Positions 45,077 through 56,831 of a stretch of DNA of 64,000 bases are shown here, one piece after another. The notes beneath the pieces are model-generated. The model was given only the letters and a program-made list of their open reading frames with translations, was not told the DNA's origin and did not search any database. Origin of the DNA: Panulirus ornatus (lineage: Eukaryota; Arthropoda; Malacostraca; Decapoda; Palinuridae); the NCBI RefSeq assembly GCF_036320965.1, contig NC_092241.1:26849297-26913296 (forward strand), given 5' to 3'. Within the stretch, counting starts at the first letter, position 1. Each line of letters opens with the position of its first letter. Both the position numbers and the translations under genes were made by a program.

Positions 45077-46110
45077 TACAGTATGGTTGAGGGTCAAGTC
45101 AACTGGGAGGTAGGTTTGAATGGAGATAAACTGGAGGAAGTAAAGTGTTTTAGATATCTGGGAGTGGATCTGGCAGCGGATCGGACCATGGAAGCGGAAG
45201 TAAATCATAGGGTGGGGGAGAGGGCGAAAATCCTGGGAGCCTTGAAGAATGTGTGGAAGTCGAGAACATTATCTCCGAAAGCAAAAATGGCTATGTTTTT
45301 GAAGGAATAGTGGTTCCAACAATGTTGTATGGTTGCGAGGCGTGGGCTATGGATAGAGCTGTGCGCAGGAGGGTGGATGTGATGGAAATGAGATTTTTGA
45401 GGACAATATGTGGTGTGAGGTGGTTTGATCGAGTAAGTAATGTAAGGGTAAGACAGATGTGTGGAAATAAAAAGAGCGTGGTTGAGAGAGGAGAAGAGGG
45501 TGTTTTGAAATGGTTTGGCACATGGAGAGAATGAGTGAGGAAAGATTGACCAAGAGGATATGTGATGAAGGTGGAGGGAACGAGAAGTGGGAGACCAAAT
45601 TGGAGGTGGAAAGATGGAGTGAAAAAGATTTTGAGTGATCGGGACCTGAATATTCAGGAGGTTGAAAGGTGGGCAAGAAATAGAGTGAATTGGATCGATG
45701 TGGTATACCGAGGTCGACGTGATGTCAATGGATTGAATCAGGGCTTGTGAAGCGTCTGGGGTAAACCATGGAAAGTTCTGAGGGGCCTGGATGTGGAAAG
45801 GGAGCTGTGGTTTCGGTGCATTATTGCATGACAGGTAGAGACTGAGTGTTAACGAATTGGAAATTTGTTATTCCATGTGTGGCGAGGTGGCGATGGGAAT
45901 GAATAAAGGCAGACAGTGTTAATTGTGTGCATGTGTATATATGTATGTGTCTGTGTGTGTATATATATGTGTACATTGAGATGTATGGGTATGTATATTT
46001 GCGTGTGTGGACGTGTATGTATATACATGTGTATGGGGGTGGGTTGGGCCATTTCTTTCGTCTGTTTCCTTGCGCTACCTCGCAAACGCGGGAGACAGCG
46101 ACAAATGTAT
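45075..46110 (+). mobile_element. RTE-like LINE 3' fragment
   Basis: Begins GGTACAGTATGGTTGAGGGT, the same truncation point as at 37440. It is frameshifted near 45297 (MAMF-LKE), 45520 (WFG-TWRE) and 45560. The 3' UTR has lost part of the hairpin's left arm (CGAATTGGAAATTTGTTATT near 45854) but keeps the GTGTGGCGAGGTGGCGATGG right arm and the GCTACCTCGCAAACGCGGGA block. It ends within GCGACAAATG and joins directly to a fragment of the two-membrane-segment gene. Confidence 0.85.
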
Positions 46111-46117
46111 ATATAGC

Positions 46118-46945
<828 letters not shown>

Positions 46946-47053
46946 GTAGATATGGAGAAAACAGTGATTATCAAAGATAAAGAGAAAAAACGGTGGGATC
47001 ATGAAATTATTACATGACAGAGTCAGGAGACTGACTCAAGCATCCCGCAAAAA

Positions 47054-48274
47054 TCACACAAAACGCGTAATGACGGTTAGGTGGAGAGATTTTTCATTGA
47101 TGAAGAGTGGGCTGAAGATGGAGAAATTCCACTCTGGAGGATACTCAAGGTTCAACCTGTATCTTAGCTCCATATCGAACTCGAACAAAGGTATGCAGAA
47201 AATCACTGCAGTAGGGTACAACTGTACTAAGAGATCAAAGATTTTGAATTCTATCTCTAAGATCCTCACACATGTGTCGTTGACGTCAGGCAAGACGGTG
47301 AGGAAAACAGTCGGTTCCCCCTTAATGCGGAGAAAATCACTGCAGAAAATCTCGAATCGCTTGCGGGGATGAAAGGTTTCGCCCCTCGGTTCGGTGTAGA
47401 GAGGGAATGGTAACCTCTTTTCATCAGGGTGTTGGCCTTGCACGTTTATAGTTAGCTCAATAGCCAACTTGTCTTTAGAGGAAATCTTATTGCCTTCCTC
47501 ATCACTCTCCAAGGGAAGAGGAACACTTAACTCCTCGTTACCCAGGAAGGGATCAATTAACTCCTCGTCAACAGGGGAGGGCTCATTGGACTCCTCCACT
47601 GGCGGTGAGGACTCTTTGATTTCCTGGTTGGCTAATGAGCGCTCGTTGACTTCCCGGCTGGCCAGGGAAGTCTCACCTTGCTTGGCTTCCTCTCCGGAGG
47701 GTGGAAGGACTGACGACGGGTCAGGGATCATTTCACGGGGATCCTTTTGCTGGTATATAATGTATCTCGGAATGGCGGATTTCTGCTCCCTAATTAAATC
47801 CTTCTTTTTCTTCCGGTAATACAAGACCACAGGAATCAAAAGCAGAATAGTGCAGAGAAGGAGAACGATTGATAAATAGCATTTCTCATTCTCGTATTGC
47901 ACGAGTTCGGCTGAATAGACATCGATGAGCATCCTCAAGGCGTTGATATCTCTACTGAGATCAGTTATTTCGAGGAACGTGCCGATGACTGGAGTATTAT
48001 AGATCCCCCTGGAGGCTGGCTCTGTGGGAAGATTATAGCGGGGAAGAACTGGTGTGCCGAACAGCTCTACGATGGGCAGGTAGCTCCTTATGGCAGCATA
48101 TTTGTCGTGAATATCCTCGACATCTTGCACCATCTGGAGCCTTGTCTGCTTCAGATCACAAGCAAACACCCATAATAACAGCCAGATCAGAAGACAGACT
48201 ACTGTACACGCAATGATCTTACGATGAAGTGTGAGTGTCGTCGATAAGGGAGTCATCCTCAAGGTTGTTAACAT
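47054..48274 (-). CDS. Two-membrane-segment protein, copy 3, intact 406 aa
   Basis: Not recognised. ATG at 48272-48274 has A at -3; the stop is TGA at 47054-47056. Residues 1-19 are short and basic at the end (TLTLHRK). Residues 20-40 form a first membrane segment (IIACTVVCLLIWLLLWVFAC). Residues 41-150 form a loop with [20 protein letters not shown], probably helical. Residues 152-171 form a second membrane segment (LSIVLLLCTILLLIPVVLYY) followed by RKKKK. By the positive-inside rule both termini would face the cytosol. Residues 185-265 are Pro/Glu/Ser-rich, and about 270-406 form a globular, beta-rich-looking region with PHPRKRFEIF-like and ELRYRLNLEYPPEWNF segments. Upstream, GTATATTTTAG near -45 could be a TATA-like site or a splice acceptor. 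I see no polyadenylation signal close by. It is embedded in a tandem array with LINE pieces. Confidence 0.75.
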   Translation of the reverse strand: MLTTLRMTPLSTTLTLHRKIIACTVVCLLIWLLLWVFACDLKQTRLQMVQDVEDIHDKYAAIRSYLPIVELFGTPVLPRYNLPTEPASRGIYNTPVIGTFLEITDLSRDINALRMLIDVYSAELVQYENEKCYLSIVLLLCTILLLIPVVLYYRKKKKDLIREQKSAIPRYIIYQQKDPREMIPDPSSVLPPSGEEAKQGETSLASREVNERSLANQEIKESSPPVEESNEPSPVDEELIDPFLGNEELSVPLPLESDEEGNKISSKDKLAIELTINVQGQHPDEKRLPFPLYTEPRGETFHPRKRFEIFCSDFLRIKGEPTVFLTVLPDVNDTCVRILEIEFKIFDLLVQLYPTAVIFCIPLFEFDMELRYRLNLEYPPEWNFSIFSPLFINEKSLHLTVITRFV

Positions 48275-48419
48275 TATTTATGGTGTGTACACGAGGTGAC
48301 CTAAAATATACTTGTAGTGAGCCCAAAATAAAGGAAAGTTATTACGTATGTCATTGCAAACTAATGAAACTGATAGGTTTCGCTGTTGGGGATGTAACAT
48401 ATAATGATGGAATGTTCTA

Positions 48420-49214
48420 GTAAGTAATGGAAGGGTAAGAGAGATATGTGGTGACAAAAAGAGTGTGGTTGAGAGAGCAGAAGAAGGTGTTTTGAAATGG
48501 TTTCGTCACATGAAGAGAATGAGTGAGAAAATATTGACAAAAAAGATACATGTGCCAGAGGTGGAGGGAACGAGAAGTGGGAGACCAAATTGGAGGTGGA
48601 AAGATGGAGTGAAAAAGATTTTGAGTGTTCGGGGCCTGAAGATGCAGGTGGGTGAAAGACGTGCTAGGAATATAGTGAATCGGAACGACGTGGTATAACG
48701 GGGTCGACGTGCTATCAATAGATTGAATCAGGGCATGTGAAGCGTCTGGTGTAAACCACGGAAAGTTTTGTGGGGCCTGGATGTGGAAAGGGAGATCTGG
48801 TTTCGGTGCATTATACATGACAGCTAGAGACTGAATGTGAATGAATGTGCCCTTTTTATCTTTTCCTAGTGCTACCTTTCGCACATGCATGGGGAGGGGG
48901 TACTCATTTCATGTGTGGCGGGGTGGCGACGGGAATGAAAGAGGGCAGATAGGGTGAATTATGTACATGTGTATATATGTATATGTATGCGTGTTTATAT
49001 TTATGTATACGTTGAAATGTATAGGTATGTATATGTGCGTGTGTGGACGTGTATGTATATACATGTGTATGTGGATGGGTTTGGCCATTTCCATGCGCTA
49101 CCTTGCTGACGCGGGAGATAGCGACAAATTATCATAATTCCTGCGTGTCGTAGAAGGCAACTAAAAGGGAAGGGGCCGGGGGCTGGAAATCCTACCCTCT
49201 CTTTTTTAATTTCC
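48420..49214 (+). mobile_element. RTE-like LINE 3' relic (unit A)
   Basis: Same relic as 40158-41063 (WFRHMKRMSEKILTKKIHV, GRPNWRWKDGVKKILSVRGL, diverged hairpin near 48870-48928). It stops at TTTAATTTCCC, where the next LINE has inserted. The remainder of the 5'-like module seen at 40960-41070 is missing. Confidence 0.88.
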
Positions 49215-50265
49215 CACACCATATATTCTTAATACCTTCCACAGAGCATCTCTATCAACTCTGTCATATGCCTTCTCCAGATGTTTATGGATGGGGTTGT
49301 TAGGGAGGTGAATGCAAGAGTTTTGGAAAGAGGGGCAAGTATGAAGTCTGTTGGGGATAAGAGAGCTTGGGAAGTGAGTCAGTTGTTGTTCGCTGATGAT
49401 ACAGCGCTGGTGGCTGATTCATGTGAGAAACTGCAGAAGCTGGTGACTGAGTTTGGTAAAGTGTGTGAAAGAAGAAAGTTAAGAGTAAATGTGAATAAGA
49501 GCAAGGTTATTAGGTACAGTAGGGTTGAGGGTCAATTCAATTGAGAGGTGAGTTTGAATGGAGAAAAACTGGAGGAAGTGAAGTGTTTTAGATATCTGGG
49601 AGTGGATCTGGCAGCGGATGGAACCATGGAAGCGGAAGTGGATCATAGGGTGGGGGAGCGGGCGAAAATTCTGGGAGCCTTGAAGAATGTGTGGAAGTCG
49701 AGAACATTATCTCGGAAAGCAAAAATGGGTATGTTTGAAGGTATAGTGGTTCCAACAATGTTGTATGGTTGCGAGGCGTGGACTATGGATAGAGTTGTGC
49801 GCAGGAGGATGGATGTGCTGGAAATGAGATGTTTGAGGACAATGTGTGGTGTGAGGTGGTTTGAGCGAGTAAGTAACGTAAGGGTAAGAGAGATGTGTGG
49901 AAATAAAAAGAGCGTGGTTGAGAGAGCAGAAGAGGGTGTTTTGAAATGGTTTGGTCACATGGAGAGAATGAGTGAGGAAAGATTGACCAAGAGGATATAT
50001 GTGTCGGAGGTGGAGGGAACGAGGAGAAGAGGGAGACCAAATTGGAGGTGGAAAGATGGAGTGAAAAAGATTTTTTGTGATCGGGGGTTGAACATGCAGG
50101 AGGGTGAAAGGAGGGCAAAGAATAGAGTGAATTGTAGCGATGTGGTATACCGGGGTTGACGTGCTGTCAGTGGATTGAATCAAGGCATGTGTATGGGGGT
50201 GGGTTGGGCCATTTCTTTCGTCTGTTTCCTTGCGCTACCTCGCAAACGCGGGAGACAGCGACAAA
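49215..50265 (+). mobile_element. RTE-like LINE with 67-bp inverted 5' segment (unit A)
   Basis: Bases 49215-49280 are RT sequence on the minus strand (LEKAYDRVDRDALWKVLRIY, then GVG). They are fused to plus-strand RT from MFMDGVVREVNARVLERGAS. The plus frame keeps LLFADDTALVADS but has TGA in place of TGG (GQFN-stop-EVSLNGE, near 49542), then runs open to VVYRG-stop at 50157-50159. The 3' UTR is short, without the hairpin. The inversion, its breakpoints and the TGA are shared with 54054-55107 and 58991-60044. Confidence 0.9.
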
Positions 50266-50266
50266 G

Positions 50267-50339
<73 letters not shown>

Positions 50340-50346
50340 ATATATA

Positions 50347-50558
50347 TTGGAAAGGATTACAATTTTGTGCGTGATCAAGATATTCCTATGAGTCCACGGG
50401 GAAAATGAAACGCGATAAGCTCCGAAGTGCACTTTCGTGTAATAATAACATCATCAGTGGAGACATAAGAGAGAAATATAAGTCAGTTCATATACATCGA
50501 AGAGACCAAAGCACATCATATGTTTACCAAATGGCGTCCTAGATTCGTCTCTTCGAAG

Positions 50559-50560
<2 letters not shown>
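50347..50560 (-). mobile_element. Penelope-like terminus (unit A)
   Basis: TTGGAAAGGATTACAATTTT through ATTCGTCTCTTCGAAGTATA, with (TA)n on both sides (50283-50346 and 50570-50606). Confidence 0.75.
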
Positions 50561-50606
<46 letters not shown>

Positions 50607-50609
<3 letters not shown>

Positions 50610-51690
50610 TACAGTAAGGTTGAAGGTTAAGTCAACTGGGAGGTATGTCTGAATGGAGAAAAACTGGAGGAAGTAAAGTGTTTTAGACATCTGGGAGTGG
50701 ATCTGGCAGCGGATCGGACCATGGAAGCGGAAGTAAATCATAGGGTGGGGGAGGGGGCGAAAATCCTGGGAGCCTTGAAGAATGTGTGGAAGTCGAGAAC
50801 ATTTTCTCGGAAAGCAAAAATGGCCATGTTTTTGATGGAATAGTGGTTCCAACAATGTTGTAGGGTTGCGAGGCGTGGGCTATGGATAGAGCTGTGGGCT
50901 AGAGGGTGGATGTGATGGAAATGAGATTTTTGAGGACAATATGTGGTGTGAGGTGGTTTGATCGAGTAAGTAATGTAAGGGTAAGACAGATGTGTGGAAA
51001 TAAAAAGAGCGTGGTTGAGAGAGCAGAAGAGGGTGTTTTGAAATGGTTTGGCACATGGAGAGAATGAGTGAGGAAAGATTGACCAAGAGGATATGTGTCG
51101 AAGGTGGAGGGAACGAGAAGTGGGAGACCAAATTGGAGGTGGAAAGATGGAGTGAAAAAGATTTTGAGTGATCGGGGCCTGAATATTCAGGAGGTTGAAA
51201 GGTGGGCAAGAAATAGAGTGAATTGGATCGATGTGGTATACCGAGGTCGACGTGATGTCAATGGATTGAATCAGGGCTTGTGAAGCGTCTGGGGTAAACC
51301 ATGGAAAATTCTGTGGGGCCTGGATGTGGAAAGGGAGCTGTGGTTTCGGTGCATTATTGCATGACAGCTAGAGACTGAGTGTGAACGAATGGGGCCTTTG
51401 TGGTCTTTTCCTAGCGCTACCTCGCACACATGAGGTGGGAGGGGGATGGTATTCCATGTGTGGCGAGGTGGCGATGGGAATGAATAAAGGCAGACTGTGA
51501 ATATTGTGCATAGGTATATATGTATGTGTCTGTGTGTGTATATTTATGTGTATATTGAGATGTATAGGTATGTATATTTGCGTGTGTGGACGTGTATGTA
51601 TATACATGTGTATGGGGTTGGGTTGGGCCATTTCTTTCGTCTGTTTCCTTGCGCTACCTCGCAAACGCGGGAGACAGCGGTAAAGCAAAA
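50607..51690 (+). mobile_element. RTE-like LINE 3' fragment (unit A)
   Basis: Begins at the shared GGTACAGTA truncation. It is broken by stops (VEG-stop after AAGGTTAAGTC, MFLME-stop, VVGLR-type changes) and by the WFG-TWRE frameshift also present at 45520. The 3' UTR is complete, with the hairpin at 51415-51473 and the GCTACCTCGCAAACGCGGGA block. Confidence 0.88.
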
Positions 51691-51894
51691 TAAAAAAAAG
51701 ATAATATATATATATTCATATCCCAGGTGATAGGGGAGAAAGAATGCTTCCCCCATATTCCCTGCGTGTCGTAAAAAGTGACATAAGTAGATATGGAGAA
51801 AAATCTGATTATCAAAGAGAAAGAAAAATAACGGTGGGATCATGAAATCATTACATGACAGAGTCAGGAGACTGACTCAAGCATCCCGCAAAAA

Positions 51895-53115
51895 TCACAC
51901 AAAACGCGTAATGACGGTTAGGTGGAGAGATTTTTCCTTGATGAAGAGTGGGCTGAAGATGGAGAAATTCCACTCTGGAGGATACTCAAGGTTCAACCTG
52001 TATCTTAGCTCCATATCGAACTCGAACAAAGGTATGCAGAAAATCACTGCAGTAGGGTACAACTGTACTAAGAGATCAAAGATTTTGAATTCTATCTCTA
52101 AGATCCTCACACATGTGTCGTTGACGTTAGGCAAGACGGTGAGGAAAACAGTCGGTTCCCCCTTAATGCGGAGAAAATCACTGCAGAAAATCTCGAATCG
52201 CTTGCGGGGATGAAAGGTTTCGCCCCTCGGTTCGGTGTAGAGAGGGAACGGTAACCTCTTTTCATCAGGGTGTTGGCCTTGCACGTTTATATTTAGCTCA
52301 ATAGCCAATTTTTCTTTAGAGGAAATCTTATTGCCTTCCTCATCACTCTCCAAGGGAAGAGGAACACTTAACTCCTCGTTACCCAGGAAGGGTTCAGTTA
52401 ACTCCTCCTCAACAGGGGAGGGCTCATTGGACTCCTCCACTGGCGGTGAGGACTCTTTGATTTCCTGGTTGGCTAAGGAGCGTTCGTTGACTTCCCGGCT
52501 GGCCAGGGAAGTCTCACCTTGCTTGGCTTCCTCTCCGGAGGGTGGAAGGACTGACGACGGGTCAGGGATCACTTCACGGGGATCCTTTTGCTGGTATATA
52601 ATGTATCTCGGAATGGCGGATTTCTGCTCCCTAATCAAATCCTTCTTTTTCTTCCGGTAATACAAGACCACAGGAATCAAAAGCAGAATAGTGCAGAGAA
52701 GGAGAACGATTGATAAATAGCATTTCTCATTCTCGTATTGCACGAGTTCGGCTGAATAGACATCGATGAGCATCCTCAAGGCGTTGATATCTCTACTGAG
52801 ATCAGTTATTTCGAGGAACGTGCCGATGACTGGAGTATTATAGATCCCCCTGGAGGCTGGCTCTGTGGGAAGATTATAGCGGGGAAGAACTGGTGTGCCG
52901 AACAGCTCTACGATGGGCAGGTAGCTCCTTATGGCAGCATATTTGTCGTGAATATCCTCGACATCTTGCACCATCTGGAGCCTTGTCTGCTTCAGATCAC
53001 AAGCAAACACCCATAATAACAGCCAGATCAGAAGACAGACTACTGTACACGCAATGATCTTACGATGAAGTGTGAGTGTCGTCGATAAGGGAGTCATCCT
53101 CAAGGTTGTTAACAT
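51895..53115 (-). CDS. Two-membrane-segment protein, copy 4, intact 406 aa
   Basis: Same length and start context as copy 3. There are only a few residue differences: PVEEELTEPFLG for PVDEELIDPFLG, LNINVQ for LTINVQ, LPNVND for LPDVND and FIKEKS for FINEKS. Both membrane segments and the RKKKK stop-transfer run are unchanged. The ORF is complete (ATG 53113-53115, TGA 51895-51897). Its upstream 145 bp are nearly identical to those of copies 3 and 5. No introns are needed within the ORF. The protein family is not recognised. Confidence 0.75.
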   Translation of the reverse strand: MLTTLRMTPLSTTLTLHRKIIACTVVCLLIWLLLWVFACDLKQTRLQMVQDVEDIHDKYAAIRSYLPIVELFGTPVLPRYNLPTEPASRGIYNTPVIGTFLEITDLSRDINALRMLIDVYSAELVQYENEKCYLSIVLLLCTILLLIPVVLYYRKKKKDLIREQKSAIPRYIIYQQKDPREVIPDPSSVLPPSGEEAKQGETSLASREVNERSLANQEIKESSPPVEESNEPSPVEEELTEPFLGNEELSVPLPLESDEEGNKISSKEKLAIELNINVQGQHPDEKRLPFPLYTEPRGETFHPRKRFEIFCSDFLRIKGEPTVFLTVLPNVNDTCVRILEIEFKIFDLLVQLYPTAVIFCIPLFEFDMELRYRLNLEYPPEWNFSIFSPLFIKEKSLHLTVITRFV

Positions 53116-53260
53116 TATTTATGGTGTGTACACGAGGTGACCTAAAATATACTTGTAGTGAGCCCAAAATAAAGGAAAGTTATTACGTATGTCATTGCAA
53201 ACTAATGAAACTGATAGGTTTCGCTGTTGGGGATATAACATATAATGATGGAATGTTCTA

Positions 53261-54056
53261 GTAAGTAATGGAAGGGTAAGAGAGATATGTGGTGACAAAA
53301 AGAGTGTGGTTGAGAGAGCAGAAGAAGGTGTTTTGAAATGGTTTCGTCACATGAAGAGAATGAGTGAGAAAATATTGACAAGGAAGATACATGTGCCAGA
53401 GGTGGAGGGAACGAGAAGTGGGAGACCAAATTGGAGGTGGAAAGATGGAGTGAAAAAGATTTTGAGTGTTCGGGGCCTGAAGATGCAGGTGGGTGAAAGA
53501 CGTGCTAGGAATATAGTGAATCGGAACGACGTGGTATAACGGGGTCGACGTGCTATCAATAGATTGAATCAGGGCATGTGAAGCGTCTGGTGTAAACCAC
53601 GGAAAGTTTTGTGGGGCCTGGATGTGGAAAGGGAGATCTGGTTTCGGTGCATTATACATGACAGCTAGAGACTGAATGTGAATGAATGTGCCCTTTTTAT
53701 CTTTTCCTAGTGCTACCTTTCGCACATGCATGGGGAGGGGGTACTCATTTCATGTGTGGCGGGGTGGCGACGGGAATGAAAGAGGGCAGACAGGGTGAAT
53801 TATGTACATGTGTATATATGTATATGTATGCGTGTTTATATTTATGTATACGTTGAAATGTATAGGTATGTATATGTGCGTGTGTGGACGTGTATGTATA
53901 TACATGTGTATGTGGATGGGTTTGGCCATTTCCATGCGCTACCTTGCTGACGCGGGAGATAGCGACAAATTATCATAATTCCTGCGTGTCGTAGAAGGCA
54001 ACTAAAAGGGAAGGGGGCGGGGGCTGGAAATCCTACCCTCTCTTTTTTAATTTCCC
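53261..54056 (+). mobile_element. RTE-like LINE 3' relic (unit B)
   Basis: Near-identical to 48420-49214, with the same truncation at TTTCCC. LTRKIHV replaces LTKKIHV. Confidence 0.87.
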
Positions 54057-55107
54057 ACATCATATATTCTTAATACCTTCCACAGAGCATCTCTATCAAC
54101 TCTATCATATGCCTTCTCCAGATGTTTATGGATGGGGTTGTTAGGGAGGTGAATGCAAGAGTTTTGGAAAGAGGGGCAAGTATGAAGTCTGTTGGGGATA
54201 AGAGAGCTTGGGAAGTGAGTCAGTTGTTGTTCGCTGATGATACAGCGCTGGTGGCTGATTCATGTGAGAAACTGCAGAAGCTGGTGACTGAGTTTGGTAA
54301 AGTGTGTGAAAGAAGAAAGTTAAGAGTAAATGTGAATAAGAGCAAGGTTATTAGGTACAGTAGGGTTGAGGGTCAATTCAATTGAGAGGTGAGTTTGAAT
54401 GGAGAAAAACTGGAGGAAGTGAAGTGTTTTAGATATCTGGGAGTGGATCTGGCAGCGGATGGAACCATGGAAGCGGAAGTGGATCATAGGGTGGGGGAGG
54501 GGGCGAAAATTCTGGGAGCCTTGAAGAATGTGTGGAAGTCGAGAACATTATCTCGGAAAGCAAAAATGGGTATGTTTGAAGGTATAGTGGTTCCAACAAT
54601 GTTGTATGGTTGCGAGGCGTGGACTATGGATAGAGTTGTGCGCAGGAGGATGGATGTGCTGGAAATGAGATGTTTGAGGACAATGTGTGGTGTGAGGTGG
54701 TTTGAGCGAGTAAGTAACGTAAGGGTAAGAGAGATGTGTGGAAATAAAAAGAGCGTGGTTGAGAGAGCAGAAGAGGGTGTTTTGATATGGTTTGGTCACA
54801 TGGAGAGAATGAGTGAGGAAAGATTGACCAAGAGGATATATGTGTCGGAGGTGGAGGGAACGAGGAGAAGAGGGAGACCAAATTGGAGGTGGAAAGATGG
54901 AGTGAAAAAGATTTTGTGTGATCGGGGCCTGAACATGCAGGAGGGTGAAAGGAGGGCAAAGAATAGAGTGAATTGGAGCGATGTGGTATACCGGGGTTGA
55001 CGTGCTGTCAGTGGATTGAATCAAGGCATGTGTATGGGGGTGGGTTGGGCCATTTCTTTCGTCTGTTTCCTTGCGCTACCTCGCAAACGCGGGAGACAGC
55101 GACAAAG
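54054..55107 (+). mobile_element. RTE-like LINE with inverted 5' segment (unit B)
   Basis: Same inversion as unit A (minus-strand piece to 54120, plus strand afterwards) and the same GQFN-stop (TGA near 54383). FADD is retained, and the frame is open from 54389 to 55000. Confidence 0.9.
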
Positions 55108-55133
55108 AAAAAAAAAATATATATATATATATG

Positions 55134-55202
<69 letters not shown>

Positions 55203-55204
<2 letters not shown>

Positions 55205-55414
55205 TGGAAAGGATTACAATTTTGTGCGTGATCAAGATATTCCTATGAGTCCACGGGGAAAATGAAACGCGATAAGCTCCGAAGTGCACTTTCGTGTAAT
55301 AATAACATCATCAATGGAGACATAAGAGAGAAATATAAGTCAGTTCATAAACATCGAAGAGACCAAAGCACATCATATGTTTACCAAATGGCGTCCTAGA
55401 TTCGTCTCTTCCAA

Positions 55415-55420
<6 letters not shown>
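55203..55420 (-). mobile_element. Penelope-like terminus (unit B)
   Basis: Same sequence as the unit A copy, with (TA)n at 55117-55202 (with a GCACAC interruption) and 55418-55487. Confidence 0.75.
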
Positions 55421-55487
<67 letters not shown>

Positions 55488-55492
<5 letters not shown>

Positions 55493-56570
55493 CAGTAAGG
55501 TTGAAGGTTAAGTCAACTGGGAGGTATGTCTGAATGGAGAAAAACTGGAGGAAGTAAAGTGTTTTAGACATCTGGGAGTGGATCTGGCAGCGGATCGGAC
55601 CATGGAAGCGAAAGTAAATCATAGGGTGGGGGAGGGGGCGAAAATCCTGGGAGCCCTGAAGAATGTGTGGAAGTCGAGAACATTTTCTCGGAAAGCAAAA
55701 ATGGCCATGTTTTTGATGGAATAGTGGTTCCAACAATGTTGTAGGGTTGCGAGGCGTGGGCTATGGATAGAGCTGTGGGCTAGAGGGTGGATGTGATGGA
55801 AATGAGATTTTTGAGGACAATATGTGGTGTGAGGTGGTTTGATCGAGTAAGTAATGTAAGGGTAAGACAGATGTGTGGAAATAAAAAGAGCGTGGTTGAG
55901 AGAGCAGAAGAGGGTGTTTTGAAATGGTTTGGCACATGGAGAGAATGAGTGAGGAAAGATTGACCAAGAGGATATGTGTCGAAGGTGGAGGGAACGAGAA
56001 GTGGGAGACCAAATTGGAGGTGGAAAGATGGAGTGAAAAAGATTTTGAGTGATCGGGGCCTGAATATTCAGGAGGTTGAAAGGTGGGCAAGAAATAGAGT
56101 GAATTGGATCGATGTGGTATACCGAGGTCGACGTGATGTCAATGGATTGAATCAGGGCTTGTGAAGCGTCTGGGGTAAACCATGGAAAATTCTGTGGGGC
56201 CTGGATGTGGAAAGGGAGCTGTGGTTTCGGTGCATTATTGCATGACAGCTAGAGACTGAGTGTTAACGAATGGGGCCTTTGTTGTCTTTTCCTAGCGGTA
56301 CCTCGCACACATGAGGGGGGAGGGGGATGGTATTCCATGTGTGGCGAGGTGGCGATGGGAATGAATAAAGGCAGACTGTGAATATTGTGCATAGGTATAT
56401 ATGTATGTGTCTGTGTGTGTATATTTATGTGTATATTGAGATGTATAGGTATGTATATTTGCGTGTGTGGACGTGTATGTATATACATGTGTATGGGGTT
56501 GGGTTGGGCCATTTCTTTCGTCTGTTTCCTTGCGCTACCTCGCAAACGCCGGAGACAGCGACAAAGCAAA
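55488..56570 (+). mobile_element. RTE-like LINE 3' fragment (unit B)
   Basis: Same truncation point and lesions as 50607-51690. The hairpin is at 56295-56354, with one extra mismatch in the left arm (CGGTACC for CGCTACC). (TA)n at 56587-56651 follows. Confidence 0.87.
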
Positions 56571-56583
56571 ATAAAAAAAAAAG

Positions 56584-56655
<72 letters not shown>

Positions 56656-56831
56656 TATCCCAGGTGATAGGGGAGAAAGAATACTTCCCCCATATTCCCT
56701 GCGTGTCGTAAAAAGTGACATAAGTAGATATGGAGAAAAATTTGATTATCAAAGAGAAAGAAAAATAACGGTGGGATCATGAAATCATTACATGACAGAG
56801 TCAGGAGACTGACTCAAGCATCCCGCAAAAA

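Larger units (their letters stand above)
48275..53115. repeat. Composite tandem unit A (4841 bp)
   Basis: From one two-membrane-segment ATG to the next. In order: upstream region, LINE 3' relic, twin-primed LINE, (TA)n, Penelope-like terminus, (TA)n, LINE 3' fragment, 5'-like module, and the ORF on the minus strand. The next two units have the same order and almost the same sequence. Confidence 0.92.

Noticed and set aside
52331..52660. 109-codon plus-strand frame (SLSKGRGTLNSSLPRKGS) antisense to the two-membrane-segment ORF
   Set aside because: It is present in all copies only because the sense ORF is conserved. Composition and position indicate an antisense shadow.
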